A DNA stretch of 64,000 nt, from positions 19,626,212 through 19,690,211 of the forward strand of contig CM055820.1 in assembly GCA_029582265.1 (NCBI GenBank), written 5' to 3'. Under the pieces are notes generated by a model. That model saw nothing but the letters and a program-made list of their open reading frames with translations. It did not search any database and was not told where the DNA came from. Within the stretch, counting starts at the first letter, position 1; every line of letters begins with the position of its first letter. Both the position numbers and the translations under genes were made by a program. Shown here piece after piece: positions 11,357 through 23,502 of this stretch. Origin of the DNA: Zoroaster sp. YZ-2022 (taxonomy: Eukaryota > Echinodermata > Asteroidea > Forcipulatida > Zoroasteridae).

Positions 11357-12130
11357 GGCCAAAAAAAAAAAGATGTTGAGTTGCCCTCCACCGACCGACC
11401 CAAAAGTGCTGAAATCTCGGGTCGGTTTATTTTTTTTTTTCCCCCGTCATTCATTGGCCTATTTATTAATGAAACTTACCAATTTTCTTTGTATAAAACA
11501 TAATACGTTTGATTTGTGAAATTTTCCACTTTTTGTACCGGTAAATTTACCGGTACCCAAGACTCAATCTACATGTTTTCAAATCGAATGGCCCCAGCCC
11601 TCACATGGTGCACTGCCTTCGCACACACTGTGTGCCAACGATTGCGACTCAAATCTACACGTTTTCAAATCGAATGGCCCCTCACATGTTTTCCACTGGC
11701 TTCGCACACTGTTTTGTATGTCAACGATTGCGACTCAATCTACACGTTTTCAAATCAAATGGCCCTCATCGTTGTGCACTGGCTCCCCGCACTGTTCGTG
11801 TGTCAACGATTGCGACTCGATCTACACGTTTTCAAATCGAATGGCCACTCACATGTTGCATGTTGAGCAATGCATGCAATATGGATGAATTTGCTGTGTC
11901 AATCACAGCGAAAAGTACAACAAAAATGCTTGGGATACTTTTATTCTGAAGCAAAATTCCTTGCTGATAGGTATACAAATGAAAAACATGGTATGTGGTT
12001 TCAGTTCCAATGCATTTCAATCTTAAAATGACAGTCAAGGAGAAAAAAATAAAAAATAAATAAAAATCCCGACCGACCGACCCCTTCAAATATTTTCACT
12101 GGAGGGCAACTCAACAATTTTTTTTGGGCC
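11357..12130. mobile_element. Harbinger-like MITE, copy 1
   Basis: The ends are GGCC-A-run-TGTTGAGTTGCCCTCCA and its complement, flanked by TAA on each side (11,354-11,356; 12,131-12,133). The paralogous unit at 25,389-25,405 carries the uninterrupted site (CATACATAATAGGAAACG), which proves insertion with a TAA duplication. A 3-bp TWA target and GGCC-type ends suggest PIF/Harbinger, an inference. There is no transposase; a second copy is at 31,035-31,806. Confidence 0.75.
11561..11855. repeat. Four-unit ~84-bp tandem repeat inside the MITE
   Basis: Each unit contains a core close to CTACACGTTTTCAAATCGAA, with starts near 11,561, 11,647, 11,731 and 11,815, joined by segments ending in CAACGATTGCGACT. 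The same array occurs in the second MITE copy (about 31,245-31,535). Open frames through it are repeat artefacts. Confidence 0.75.
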
Positions 12131-12133
12131 TAA

Positions 12134-13102
12134 TAGGAAACGTTACAGCTATCACCGTATGGTAGTTTCATCACTAAAAGTTGTCTTAAATGAAAATCGC
12201 AATTGTATCTGACAGTTTCCATGCCCCTAACTCACCTCCTTCCAAGTATCATGTCATTCCTCATGTTCATCAACAGCTGGACTTATCAAACTGAGTATAT
12301 GAGGTATTTTTCTTCCTCAAAATTCTCTATCCCAGCCGAAATGGACAGATAAAAGTGATGCCCTCCAAACCGCGCAAGTTATTTTTTCGAAACGATATTT
12401 TTATACAATCTATTTCCTAGCACTGCTTTCTAGGAATTGTTCTCCTCTGAAGGACATTCCTACCACCAGTAGCAGATGTGATAAAGCTCCAAGCAAAAAC
12501 TGGTTGTTGTCCATTCCAAACAAAAATGGACCGTCAAATGTTTTTCCCCTCCAAACCCCGTCTATTTTTTCGAAGCGACGATATTGTTTGTGTAATCTAC
12601 ATCCTGGCACTGCCTTCTTGGCAATAAAGGCTGTTCTCCTCAGGATAGAGGACATTCATATCACTTTAGGTTTCTAATGACTCCCATTTTAGCAGAAAGG
12701 CTACCAAGAAAAATCACCAACATTTGCTTGAAATTTATAGTATTTACTCATTTAATTCATACGGATTATTCCAGCAAATGTGCTCAACAAAAAAGCAAAT
12801 GCTTTTAGATTAATTTCACTAAATGCTTTAAATTCTTTCACGCATTTTAGCTTTTTCTTCATTTTTGTTTCTCAGTATTAAAGTGAAAATAAATGGCGTG
12901 ATTTTGTATTCTTATAAGGCCCGATGTCTATGGGTTTAATTTGATCAAAATCTGCCATATTCTACCACAATCAGATATCCGCGTGTTAAGTCAAATGAAG
13001 TACATATATATCTAAATGCATCCGAACTATTTACGTATTAATTGTTTAGATGACAATTCAGTAATTTTGAAACCAGGTAATGACCAAAGATGTACGCTCC
13101 CT
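12134..13102. repeat. 3' flank of GPCR unit C
   Basis: Paralogous to 15,991-17,031 and 26,270-27,206. Shared blocks include TCTGACAGTTTCCATGCCCC, CATCAACAGCTGGACTTATC and AAAAATCACCAACATTTGC. It is non-coding, and conservation here reflects unit duplication rather than an identified function. Confidence 0.6.
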
Positions 13103-14347
13103 TTAACATAGTTTGATCTTATTGAGCACATTCCTACATTCCTTTCTGAACCGTCTGTTTGCAATTCCGTAAATCAGCGGGTTAACAGCATTGTTAATAT
13201 AAACAATGATACTGAGCACATTAATGATTTTGTAAAATAATGGATACGCACTTGTATCTCCATTAGAAATCAAATACAAAGCAATGTAGATCCAGTATGG
13301 CAGCCACGTTAATAGGAACACCACACTTGTCACGAGAAGCATCTTCGTTGTTTTACGCTGTAGGATTGCTGCGTTTGCCTGTTTGGGGCGACCTCTGCTG
13401 TTGACTGGCTCTTCCTTTGGTATTTTGTCCCCATTCACCTGATGATATTTCTCCGTCGTGGTAACACTATGAGCAACCATTTTGATCTGCTGATGAATCG
13501 CACATTTTTCATTAGTTTCATCTTTGGTTGCCTCAAGGTTGGCCTGCCTTGAAGTCGATGCATCGTTTATTTTCTGGACTCTAGTAGTACGAGGAGGGCA
13601 ACTGGAGTTTGCTTGATCGATTGATATTGAAACTGTTTTGATGATGACTGAACTATTCGACTCACCAGTCTTAGGTAAACCTTCCGGCATTCTTGTCGAC
13701 CACTCATTCTCAAGCCCCAAACCGTGTTCACTGAGCGAAGTAGACAAAACACCAACTTTAATGTGATTCCGGATGGTAGCATAAACTTGTCCGTAACAAA
13801 CAACGATCATCACAAGCGCGGTCACGAAGCAAACAATTTGAAATATTAATTCCAGCATTGATAGAATATCAGAGTCCACGAATACTATGATTATCGCTGG
13901 TATATTTATAACAACGCAAAACAGAAAAGTAACCCCGACTGCTACCTTTCCCCTTACGTAGCTGAAGAATCGTCGTTGTGGCCGGCATACGCAGTCGTAA
14001 CGATCCACAGCAATCACTGCAGTGATGATAACGGAGGTACCAATGGCAGTTTTCTCAAACCACCAGATATATGTAAAAACACTTGGAATCGGATCCCCAG
14101 CCAAACGCAGAGTTTGTGTGGATATAGATACAACTCTTAGCAAACAGACGAACAGATCAGCCCAGGCTAAAGCCATGATAAGTACATGGGTACTGGTCTT
14201 GAGAGTCTTAGTCCAGTATACACGGAGGATGAGGCAGTTACCAGGCACGCCAAATAACAGGATCATAGTGTGGAAAATAAGTCTAAAGAGATAAATGCCA
14301 TAGTTATCTACACGTTGGATGACGTTTGACACTGAACTATTTTCCAT
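13103..14347 (-). CDS. Intact intronless rhodopsin-like GPCR
   Basis: The single-exon 414-residue receptor is a predicted plasma-membrane G-protein-coupled receptor with unknown ligand. The N-terminus is short with an N3 sequon. TM1 carries GVPGN, TM2 LAWAD, and DRY lies at residues 115-117 followed by DCVCRP. TM5 ends in CYGQVY; the third intracellular loop is long (about 195-335), polar and Ser/Thr-rich. TM6 has TWLP (347-350), TM7 has NPLIY (389-393), and the tail is short and basic ending NKIKLC. Two points are odd. The usual disulphide cysteine at position 3.25 is Phe91 and no cysteine is seen in the second extracellular loop. The TM4 tryptophan kept by the paralogues (AAW) is glycine here. 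The start is supported by the same MENSS in the paralogues. Lineage-specific expansions of this kind are known in sea urchins, but membership in a named subfamily is not established. Confidence 0.9.
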   Translation of the reverse strand: MENSSVSNVIQRVDNYGIYLFRLIFHTMILLFGVPGNCLILRVYWTKTLKTSTHVLIMALAWADLFVCLLRVVSISTQTLRLAGDPIPSVFTYIWWFEKTAIGTSVIITAVIAVDRYDCVCRPQRRFFSYVRGKVAVGVTFLFCVVINIPAIIIVFVDSDILSMLELIFQIVCFVTALVMIVVCYGQVYATIRNHIKVGVLSTSLSEHGLGLENEWSTRMPEGLPKTGESNSSVIIKTVSISIDQANSSCPPRTTRVQKINDASTSRQANLEATKDETNEKCAIHQQIKMVAHSVTTTEKYHQVNGDKIPKEEPVNSRGRPKQANAAILQRKTTKMLLVTSVVFLLTWLPYWIYIALYLISNGDTSAYPLFYKIINVLSIIVYINNAVNPLIYGIANRRFRKECRNVLNKIKLC

Positions 14348-14429
14348 CGTTTAGCAATTGTTGAACTTTAAGGTTTAAGGTTCCAATATGTCAAAATGTA
14401 TCAAGAAGGCACTCACTGAGTACACCAAA

Positions 14430-14449
14430 ACCACTAAATTCTTAGTGGT
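14430..14449. promoter_or_regulatory. GPCR upstream palindrome, unit C
   Basis: ACCACTAA and TTAGTGGT half-sites with a 4-base centre, 83 bp upstream of the intact receptor start codon. Confidence 0.45.
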
Positions 14450-14914
14450 ACTGTACCTTGGCTTACACCCGATCACTATTTGGTTCGATCTATCAGATGC
14501 GCTGTTATAAATTACGTGCGTCAAGTAGTTTGGAATTTATCGGTATGACCCAGCATTGACTTCATGTCATTAATACGCGGTAGAGATGAATTGAAGCATC
14601 AATTATTTATAATTTCATGCCGATTTGCCATACACTGCTCCGCTCCTTTTATTAATTAATTGGTTCATCCTTTCACTGCTTTTCTTTAAGAAATTATAAT
14701 AAAATCCGCAAGGACACATATGACTTTAGTATTGAGGCAATTAAGTCTATTCTGAGAGCCAAACCATCGGCTAATGCATTTGTTTTAAATCAACTCAATT
14801 TGCAGATGGAGATATCTAATTGCCTTCTGTCCGTGCTGTCTCAGAAATAGTCTATCATAAAAAGTCATTCACTTCAATTGAGCTGAAATCACGAATGTAG
14901 ATTTCCTATTGTTA

Positions 14915-15186
14915 TTCGCACCGTGCATTAGCCGTTGAGGGCACGTTGTTAAATCACTGTGGGCGAAAGGGCAGCGATAGTGCGTCGCATTTGGCGAATT
15001 TTGCAGATGATGTGTGTGCGCGCGGAATATCTCCAGTGATCATTGGCTGGTAGAAGTACATGCGCGCTTAGTAACATAACATACACACATAAAGTGTACG
15101 CACAACGCTCACACGACGCCAAAGTGGCTATCATCAACACACTAGATGCAACTTCACCTCTAGAGGGCTACGATGTGCACTGAGCA
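14915..15186. mobile_element. Unclassified insertion in GPCR 5' flank
   Basis: Units B and E read ...TGTTATAATACGATC... without interruption at 10,533 and 24,252. Unit C has ~270 extra bp at that point. The insert has imperfectly complementary ends (GTGCATTAGCC near the left, GGCTACGATGTGCAC near the right) and GC-rich content unlike the flank. No clear target duplication is seen, so its class is open. Confidence 0.5.
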
Positions 15187-15990
15187 AATAATACGATCTA
15201 ATTATAAATCCGTTGGTTCAGTACTAAAATGTCCTTGAAGCTATTGGACAATTCTCAATCGAGAGTAATTGACAGCGGTTTATTAGGTATCATGCAAATA
15301 TTGTTACGTCCCTACCTATAGGACAAGGCAAATCCGTAGGCTGATTTTGCTCATAATTCAGCAACAGGGAGTGACACTTCTTCTTCTTTTTTATCTCAAA
15401 CAGACAAAATCTTATTAATTGAGCTGAAAGTTTAAACTATCATGATAATGACACGAACAATGTATTGTTTCAAATAAATGTTAAATACTTGATTTTAATA
15501 TAAATACGAAACGCTGAATGGAATTGTGGGGAGACCCATGCTTCGTTATTGTGGTTTTCATTTAAACAATAAATAAATAAATATTTATTTGAATTCCAAT
15601 ATGAACAAACAAAATATTCTAAAATGTTAATTAAGGTGTACTTTATTTTCACTTAAAACATTATCACAGTAGGTGCACGCTACAAACGTTTACTAATAAA
15701 GGTACAGTCTCATCACGACCTCTCACCTGTAGCAATTATATTTCTAGGTGATCCATTTTGTTGATAAACATGTAATTATTTTATTACACAAATATTGAGT
15801 GCCCAGAGTAAAATGGGTACAATATTAAATCACTACGGGTAACATCTATACAATTAACATTTATATAACTAACACATACATTCTTGTAACCTGATATCCC
15901 GAAAAGTCACGCGAATAAATATTTTGCCATTCTACATAGGCCATGCATAGGCCCAATAACGTAATGTTGCAGCTATCGTCACAAGGTAGT

Positions 15991-17031
15991 TTCATGAATA
16001 AAAATTGTCTTAAATGAAAATCACAATTGTATCTGACAGTTTCCATGCCCCTGACTCACCTCCTTCCAAGTATAATGTCATTCCTCATGTTCATCAACAG
16101 CTGGACTTATCAAACTGAGTATATGAGGTATTTTTCTTCCTGGAAAGTGTCTTGGCCTATGCCAGTCGAAATGGACCGATAATAGTGTTGCCCTCCAAAC
16201 CGCACAGATGTTTTCGAAACGATGATATTGTTCGTACAATCTATTTCCTAGCACTGCTTTCTAGGAATTTGAATTGTTCTGCTCTGAAGGACATTCATAC
16301 CAACAAGTGCTATAAAGCTCCAAGTAAAAACTGGTCATTGCCCATTTCAAACAAAAACGGACCGTAAAAATATTTTGCTCTCCAAACTCAGTTTATTTTT
16401 TCGAAACGACGATATTGTTTGTACAATCTAAATCCTGGCACTGCACCGCCTTCTTAGAAATAAAGGCTGTTCTCCTCAGGAGGGCATTCATATCACTTTA
16501 GGTTTCTAATGACTCCCATTTTAGCAGAAAAGCTACCAAGAAAAATCACCAACATTTGCTTGAAATTTGTAGTATTTATTCATTTAAATCATACGGATTA
16601 TTCCAGCAAATGTGCTCAACAAAAAAAGCAAATGCTTTTAGATTAATTTCACTAAATGCTTTAAATTCTTTCACGCATTTTAGCTTTTTCTTCATGTTTG
16701 CTTCTCAGTATTAAAGTGAAAGTAAATGTTGTAGTTTTGTATTCTTATGAGGCCCGATGTCTATGGTTATATATCTGTGCATACATTAGTACTGGTACTT
16801 TATAAGTATCAGGAGAGATTGATGAACAGAAACTAATCTGTGAAAGTTTCGGTTTATTTCATTGTGTTACATACTATAAAATAGAGAAAAACATTCAGAT
16901 AAAATAAATTTCCCGTTTCATTTGTTTCCAGTGTGTTAGACCAGCGTGATGTTTGGTACCATCACCAACTGTACATAAAATAATTGTTTACATGACAATT
17001 CAGTAATTTTGAAATCAGATGTACGCTCCCT
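15991..17031. repeat. 3' flank of GPCR unit D
   Basis: Paralogous to 12,134-13,102 and 26,270-27,206 until about 16,760. It then continues with a block (AAGTATCAGGAGAGATTGATG, about 16,805) that recurs only in the gene-less unit E near 23,625. Non-coding. Confidence 0.6.
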
Positions 17032-17333
17032 TTAACATAGTTTGATCTTATTGAGCACATCCCTACATTCCTTTCTGAATCGTCTGTTTGCAATTCCGTA
17101 AATCAGCGGGTTTATAGCATTGTTGATCAAAAGAATGATACTGAGCTCATCAATGACTTTGTAAAATAATGGATTTTTTATAGCATTTGTATCTCCATTA
17201 GAAATCAAATACAATCAATGTAGATCCAAAGTGGCAGCCACGTTAATAGGAACACCACATTTGTCACGAGAAGCATCTTCGTTGTGTTACGCTGAAGGAT
17301 TGCTGCGTTTGCCTGTTGGGGCGTCCTCTACTG
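17032..17333 (-). pseudogene. GPCR remnant: TM6-TM7 only
   Basis: The minus strand encodes the end of a receptor: a TM6 stretch in broken frame (17,215-17,280), then the extracellular loop and TM7 with NPLIYGIANRRFRKEC and the NKIKLC tail (17,032-17,214). At about 17,333 the loop-3 sequence passes directly into the 5' flank (…TACTGTT/TAGCTATTG…). About 950 bp, from loop 3 to the start codon, has therefore been deleted across a GTT microhomology. It lacks a start codon and most helices. Confidence 0.8.
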
Positions 17334-18500
17334 TTTAGCTATTGTTAAACTTGCTTAAGGGTTCCAATGTGTCAAAATGTATAAAGAACACACTCACTGA
17401 GTGTTGAGTGAAATACGCTTAAACCACTAAACTTTAGTGGTACCTTGGCCTACACCCGATAATTTACTTGGTCCGATCTATCAGATGCGCGGTTATAAAA
17501 TACGTGCGTCAGGTTATCTTGAAATTGACGATATGACCCAACATAAAATTTCACTTCATGTCATCAATATATGCGCCTGTTGCGGTACAGTTGAATTGAA
17601 GCATCAATTATTTACAATTTTCCGCCTATTTGCCAGACTCTTCTGTGCTACTTTGATTAATTGTGTTCATCTTTTTAATGCTTTTCTTCAATAATAACGG
17701 GAATTATTCTAAATCTGCAAGGACATAGATTATTTCAATATTGAGGCAACCATGTTATTATTCTGTGATACAGAGCATGAAGCCAAAACATCGGCTAATG
17801 CATTTGAAAAATTAGCCATCGATTTGCAAGGAAGATCATTATTGTCCGTTCTTATGTCTCATTAATGGTTTACCCTAAAAAGACGTCCACTTCAATTCTG
17901 AAATGAAATCACGAATGTAGATTTCCTGTTGTTATAATATAATCTAATTTTAAATAATTTGGCTCAGTACTAAAAGTCCTTTGAGCAGTTGCAAAACTTT
18001 TGAGAGTAAATTGACAGCGGTTTAATACATGTAGCTATTACGCAAATTGTTACATGTATATGTCGTAGCTATACGATAGTGCGCATCTGTGGGCTGATTT
18101 TGCTCTTTACACAAACAGAAAATGTTTCAATTTATCTCAAACAGACAAAATTAAGGTAAAAGTATGAATTATCATAATAATGACATATTAAACGTATGAT
18201 GCTTCAACTGTAAATCGGAAATAACTGATTTTAAATGCTGAATGGAGTATTCAAATTGAGGGACACCCATGCATTCAATAAAATGTGTTCTTAGTTTTAA
18301 AAAACTACAATTTATATTTAACATAAACTTGAATTCCAATATGAACACATAAAATATCGTAAAATTTTAATTAAAGTGTACTATGTTTTCACTTAAGACA
18401 TTAAAAGTGCAACATTGGTGTTTTGGGGAATGTACATTCATTCCAAACATCTGATATTATTATAAAACTGACTGGTGAAAGTGACATCGCATTTAGGTAC
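17334..18500 (-). promoter_or_regulatory. 5' flank of GPCR unit D (orphaned)
   Basis: Upstream flank retained after the gene was deleted, with the palindrome at 17,423-17,441 (ACCACTAAA-C-TTTAGTGGT, identical to unit A) and the TTATAAAATACGTGCGTC block near 17,492-17,509. It diverges from the other flanks after about 18,400. The stretch 18,501-19,319 shows no feature. Confidence 0.45.
17423..17441. promoter_or_regulatory. GPCR upstream palindrome, unit D
   Basis: Perfect 9-bp inverted repeat around a central C, identical to the unit A copy although the gene behind it is deleted. Confidence 0.4.
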
Positions 18501-19319
18501 TCGTTTTCTTTAGTGTTTTATGTTTTTAAAAAACAATTGCCGCAAATTTTGTTGATATAAATTCCTTCTTTTCTCTAAGCACTTCAAAGGGAATAATTTC
18601 TCAAGATTATTGAAACTTGTACCAAGATTACATCAAGTGAATTTTTATGTAGATAAAACTTTAATTTGATAACCTAGTAATTACCAACATTGTCTCTTCC
18701 CTTTAAAGTGAAAGGCACAATTACCAGATTACAACATTTCCCACTTATCAATATGAAAGCTAACGTAATATGACTTGGAAAGTCAAATCAATCATCCAAA
18801 ACAACAATTATATTAAATGAAATGATCGGCAACCTTTTGCTCCGAATGTGTGTTGTCAAAGCTTTGAATGCTTTTTAACAATTATTTTCTTTTGACTTGA
18901 GATCAAGTCGTAGATTGGCCTTATTTGTCTGTGGGGATGCGTGCCGTTTCATAGCGTGCACTTTCAATTGCGTGCACGTCAATTACCTCAATCCCATTGT
19001 ATTACATACATACTAGGCAATGGCAGCAGTGAATGATTACCATGAGTACGAGGCTGCGTCCAAATCAACGACTTGAATATGTTGTTTGACGTTTTTACAC
19101 GGTCTATGGCAAGTTCTGCGGAATACCGGAGATACAATCTGATTGGTAAAATTCCGCAAATATATGAATATTCATGAATCTACTGCTACACACACGTCAT
19201 GCATGTGTACGTGTATAAAGAGCTCTTCTCGAAGTTTCCATTCAGATTATAGGTAGGCATATACAGTGTATTTTTTTATTATGAAGGAGTCGCAGATTTT
19301 TCAAAACTTGAAGTAGTAA

Positions 19320-20000
<681 letters not shown>

Positions 20001-20034
20001 TAATATAAGTTTTGAGGCTTTGCATGGTGGAATA

Positions 20035-20556
20035 TCGATATCGTTTCGGTTTGCGGTAACACCATGTGTTTATCTCAACTAACGTGAAGCTGAGGTACAG
20101 GTTCTGAAAAGAACCGTATCGTACAACTCGTATCTCAACCTTCGTTAAGTGAGAAAGGTTCAAGGAAGAACCAATTTCGGGCAACTCGTTTTTTTCTCTA
20201 CTGTCGCTAAGTGAGAAATATGGTTCAGGGAGAACCTTGGGGACTTCACGGGTTAATATGGTTCAGGGAGAACCGTGGGGACTTCACGGGTTATTCTCAA
20301 CGTTTCGATTAGCCTGCTCTAATTTTCTTCAGGAGAATGAAGAGGTTTGCCGATGCAACTCCTTAAGTAGTATTTGCTGGGATTATGTGTAGAATGGGAA
20401 GTGTTCCGATTGGTGCTACTGTTGTGTGATGTGTTGTGATTGGTTGCCACCGTGGCATTGTTCTTGTTGTGTGTGTTTCCTGCTGTGTGTGAGTTGCCTG
20501 CTCGCTGAGGCGTATCAGTTGACAGTGGGGTGTGGGTGTTGGTGGATGGTAGGATT
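20035..20556. repeat. Left inverted arm of the Penelope-like element
   Basis: It includes TTTGCGGTAACACCATGTG, two copies of a TGGTTCAGGGAGAACC unit and a GGGTGTTGGTGGATGGTAGG end. All recur in inverse order at 21,930-22,346 and 23,037-23,143. It carries the uninterrupted sequence CTTCGTTAAGTGAG, the empty site for the TTAA element in the right arm. Confidence 0.8.
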
Positions 20557-21871
20557 GGCCTACCAAAGATTCATAAACCAGACAGACCGCTCCGACCAAT
20601 TGTCTCATCCCGAGGTTCCCCCACGTATAACCTCGCCCAACACTTGACAAGGCTCTTACACCCACTCGTGGGTAAGACGCCCCACCATGTACCCAATTCA
20701 GCAGGGTTTATCAACATCATAAAGGGAACCATATTGCAGCCTTCCGACACGCTAGTGAGTTTTGACGTCAAGTCATTATTCACCAATGTACCGACAGACG
20801 AGGCTATCCTCGTAACCAAGTCGATACTCGAACATGATAGCACGCTCCCGGAACGAACCAGCCTAACGCCAGATCAAATCGTAGATCTACTTTCATTATG
20901 TGTGAAATCCACATACTTCCAATGGAGAGAGACTTACTATCAACAGTCTTTGGGCACTCCAATGGGATCCCCGATATCCCCGGTCCTAGCAAACATCTTC
21001 ATGGAAGATTTCGAACAGAAAGCCCTCGAGACGGCACGATACAAACCCAAACTATGGCTTCGATACGTAGATGATACTTTCATCATTTGGCAGCACGGTT
21101 CCGACAAACTGAGTGACTTCCTCGGTCACCTCAACCAGCAACATCCGAGCATTCAATTCACCATGGAAACTGAGACATCCGACTCGTTGCCTTTCCTTGA
21201 TGTACTCATTTCCAAACGGGTTGATGGCTCACTTGGGCATTCGGTTTACAGAAAACCCACACACACAGACCGCTACCTAGCTAAATGCCCGGTCGTTCCA
21301 CCCACCATCCGTGAAATCCTCCGTGAATCGCACCCTACTTCGAAGGGCACACACTATCAGTGATAAAGAGCACTTGCCATCCGAGTTGAAACATCTTAAC
21401 GCCGTGTTAAGAGACAATGGGTACAGACCTGATAAGCTTAAGTTCCTCCCGAATAGGAACGCTCCACGATCCTCTGACGCAACCGAAAAACCCATTGCCG
21501 TGCTACCGTACATCGGCCACACTTCACACAAGATTCAGCGTATCCTGAGGGAAGCTGACATTAAGGTCTACTACCGGACTCGAAACAAGCTGGAAACGAA
21601 GTTACACACCCACAAGGACAGACATGATCCCAGCCGTCAAGCTGGGGTTTACCGAATTCCTTGCACTTGTGGGAAAGTGTACATTGGCGAGACCGGCAGA
21701 GACCTTACGACCAGGCTCAAGGAACACAAGGCACACGGCCGCAGAGGGGAATGTGACAAATCTGCGATCATCAAACACTCCACCGATTTGGACCATATCA
21801 TTGACTGGCAGAATGCAAAGATCATAGCCCCGGAAAAGCACTGGTACACCCGTCGTATCAGAGGCTATTGA
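20557..21871 (+). pseudogene. Penelope-like reverse transcriptase with GIY-YIG endonuclease
   Basis: The open frame starts just inside the inverted arm at the RT motif GLPKIHKPDRPLRPI. It continues through the motif-A region (SFDVKSLFTNVP), the GTPMGSPISP motif and the catalytic YVDDTF. The second frame, to 21,871, contains the GIY-YIG endonuclease signature (GVYRIPCTCGKVYIGETGR) and a conserved TRLKEH, the combination that defines Penelope-like elements. The N-terminal part is missing and a one-base frame change near 21,285-21,292 separates RT from endonuclease. It is therefore a dead copy, though the RT and GIY-YIG motifs remain intact, implying moderate age. Confidence 0.85.
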
Positions 21872-22346
21872 GATTCATAAACATGACACTGTCCCCCAGG
21901 ACATCGGCTATTTCATCAGCAACATTTGGCATTCAATCCTACCATCCACCAACACCCACACCCCACTGTCAACTGATACGCCTCAGCGAGCAGGCAACTC
22001 ACACACAGCAGGAAACACACACAACAAGAACAATGCCACGGTGGCAACCAATCACAACACATCACACAACAGTAGCACCAATCGGAACACTTCCCATTCT
22101 ACACATAATCCCAGCAAATACTACTTAAGGAGTTGCATCGGCAAACCTCTTCATTCTCCTGAAGAAGATTAGAGCAGGCTAATCGAAACGTTGAGAATAA
22201 CCCGTGAAGTCCGCATGGTTCTCCGTGAGCCATATTAACCCGTGAAGTCCCCAAGGTTCTCCCTGAACCATATTTCTCACTTAGCGACAGTAGAGAAAAA
22301 AACGAGTTGCCCGAAATTGGTTCTCCCTTGAACCTTTCTCACTTAA

Positions 22347-23032
22347 AGGGGGACTGACATGGATTTAAATCAAACGGTTAAATATGTGATCATTTTATTA
22401 TTTTATATCAGTAAAAGATCAATAAAAAAATTTTTTTGTGTTTTTATTGTTTTTGAGAGTGTTATTTTACCATTGTAAAAATGCCCCCCACTTTTACGCC
22501 CTGCACGGAGGAGCTGTTCGTGACGTCATGTCGGGAAGAGAAATTCGGCTCAAAACTCGGCTCAAAATGATCGCTGACAAACTATGTGAGCCGATGGACC
22601 TGACCACTTTACTCTTGTCAGTCGAACTTTGCTCGTCCAAATACGGCGATTTTTGGGTCACTTGGGAACAGATGAAGGCTAACACCGTCTTTGGTGGTGT
22701 TGCTGCATCCTGCAGAAACACATCTTCCCGGCATTTTATTAGTTCCGGAAACAAAAATCACGGAAGAAATGAAATCGACACTACGTGTGTGAAACGTTTG
22801 TATATACATGTACATATGTACACATCGGATCTTCCCGACCTTACGTCACATATCTTATGCAAATGAAGCTTCCACCATGGGGCGGGGTTGCCTCCCCCAA
22901 ACACTTCAAACATTGTTTTAAAATACTTGTACTCAGAAATCAATGATTAAATAGACACAGGTGGGTCTCAAAAACAATACTTTATTACAAAACGCCTTAA
23001 GTACACACACAATAAAGGATGTCAGTCCCCCT
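22347..23032. mobile_element. Kolobok-like TTAA element with THAP relic
   Basis: 14-bp perfect inverted ends (AGGGGGACTGACAT) are flanked by TTAA (22,343-22,346; 23,033-23,036). The opposite arm of the host Penelope copy lacks it and has a single TTAA, a proven empty site. A minus-strand THAP start (MPGRCVSAGCSNTTKDGVSL, from 22,734) degenerates after SDP. The end sequences differ from those of the 3,367-4,581 element, so the two are different families sharing the THAP module. Confidence 0.75.
22618..22734 (-). pseudogene. THAP domain relic
   Basis: The first THAP zinc ligands (C-x4-C spacing: RCVSAGCSN) and SLHLFPSDP are readable. The tryptophan and second Cys/His pair are lost. It matches the relic at 4,029-4,259 nearly residue for residue over the first 27 positions, indicating a shared transposase ancestor. 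Confidence 0.6.
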
Positions 23033-23143
23033 TTAACGAAGGTTGAGATACGAGTTGTACGATACGGTTCTTTTCAGAACCTGTACCTCAGCTTCACGTT
23101 AGTTGAGATAAACACATGGTGTTACCGCAAACCGAAACGATAA

Positions 23144-23502
23144 TAATAATAATAATGTTGACTTATATAGCGCACATATCCACCAAACTGGTGTTCAAGG
23201 CGCATTATATTATTATCCCTGCTCATCAGGCTCATAAATCATTCCTGAAACCATCTCAGCTCCCTGGGGAGTATACAGCGCAACTTGCTGCCATTACAGC
23301 GCATATGGGCTAATCAAACACAACAACCAACTCTGCCCTCACATTTACCCCTGGATGGAGAGAAGCAATTATGGTAAAGTGTCTTGCTCAAGGACACAAG
23401 CACCATGGTCACGGTTGGGATTCGAACCCACATTCTGACGACTCAGCCATCAGAACACAAATCTGATGCACTGAACCGCTCGACCATGGCACTCGTGCTA
23501 GT
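23144..23502 (-). repeat. tRNA-derived SINE (family 2), copy 2
   Basis: On the minus strand, an A-box-like GCCATGGTCGAGCGGTT (23,474-23,490) and a canonical B box (GGGTTCGAATCCC, 23,417-23,429) head the body. It ends in (ATT)n at the Penelope arm boundary. This is the best-preserved promoter of the three copies. Confidence 0.8.

Larger units (their letters stand above)
14348..15990 (-). promoter_or_regulatory. 5' flank of GPCR unit C
   Basis: Parallels 9,964-11,356 with the palindrome at 14,430-14,449 and the TTATAAATTACGTGCGTC block near 14,504-14,521. A ~270 bp insertion (14,915-15,186) interrupts it relative to the other units. No gene is present. Confidence 0.5.
20035..23143 (+). mobile_element. 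Penelope-like element within ~520 bp inverted arms
   Basis: The left arm (20,035-20,556) is the reverse complement of the right arm, which is split into 21,930-22,346 and 23,037-23,143 by a later TTAA element. The loop holds a reverse transcriptase/GIY-YIG gene. The right arm is the natural 3' region following the coding sequence, so the left arm is an inverted partial copy joined to a 5'-truncated main copy. Such inverted arrangements are typical of Penelope-like elements. It is not functional: the RT is truncated and frameshifted. Confidence 0.75.
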
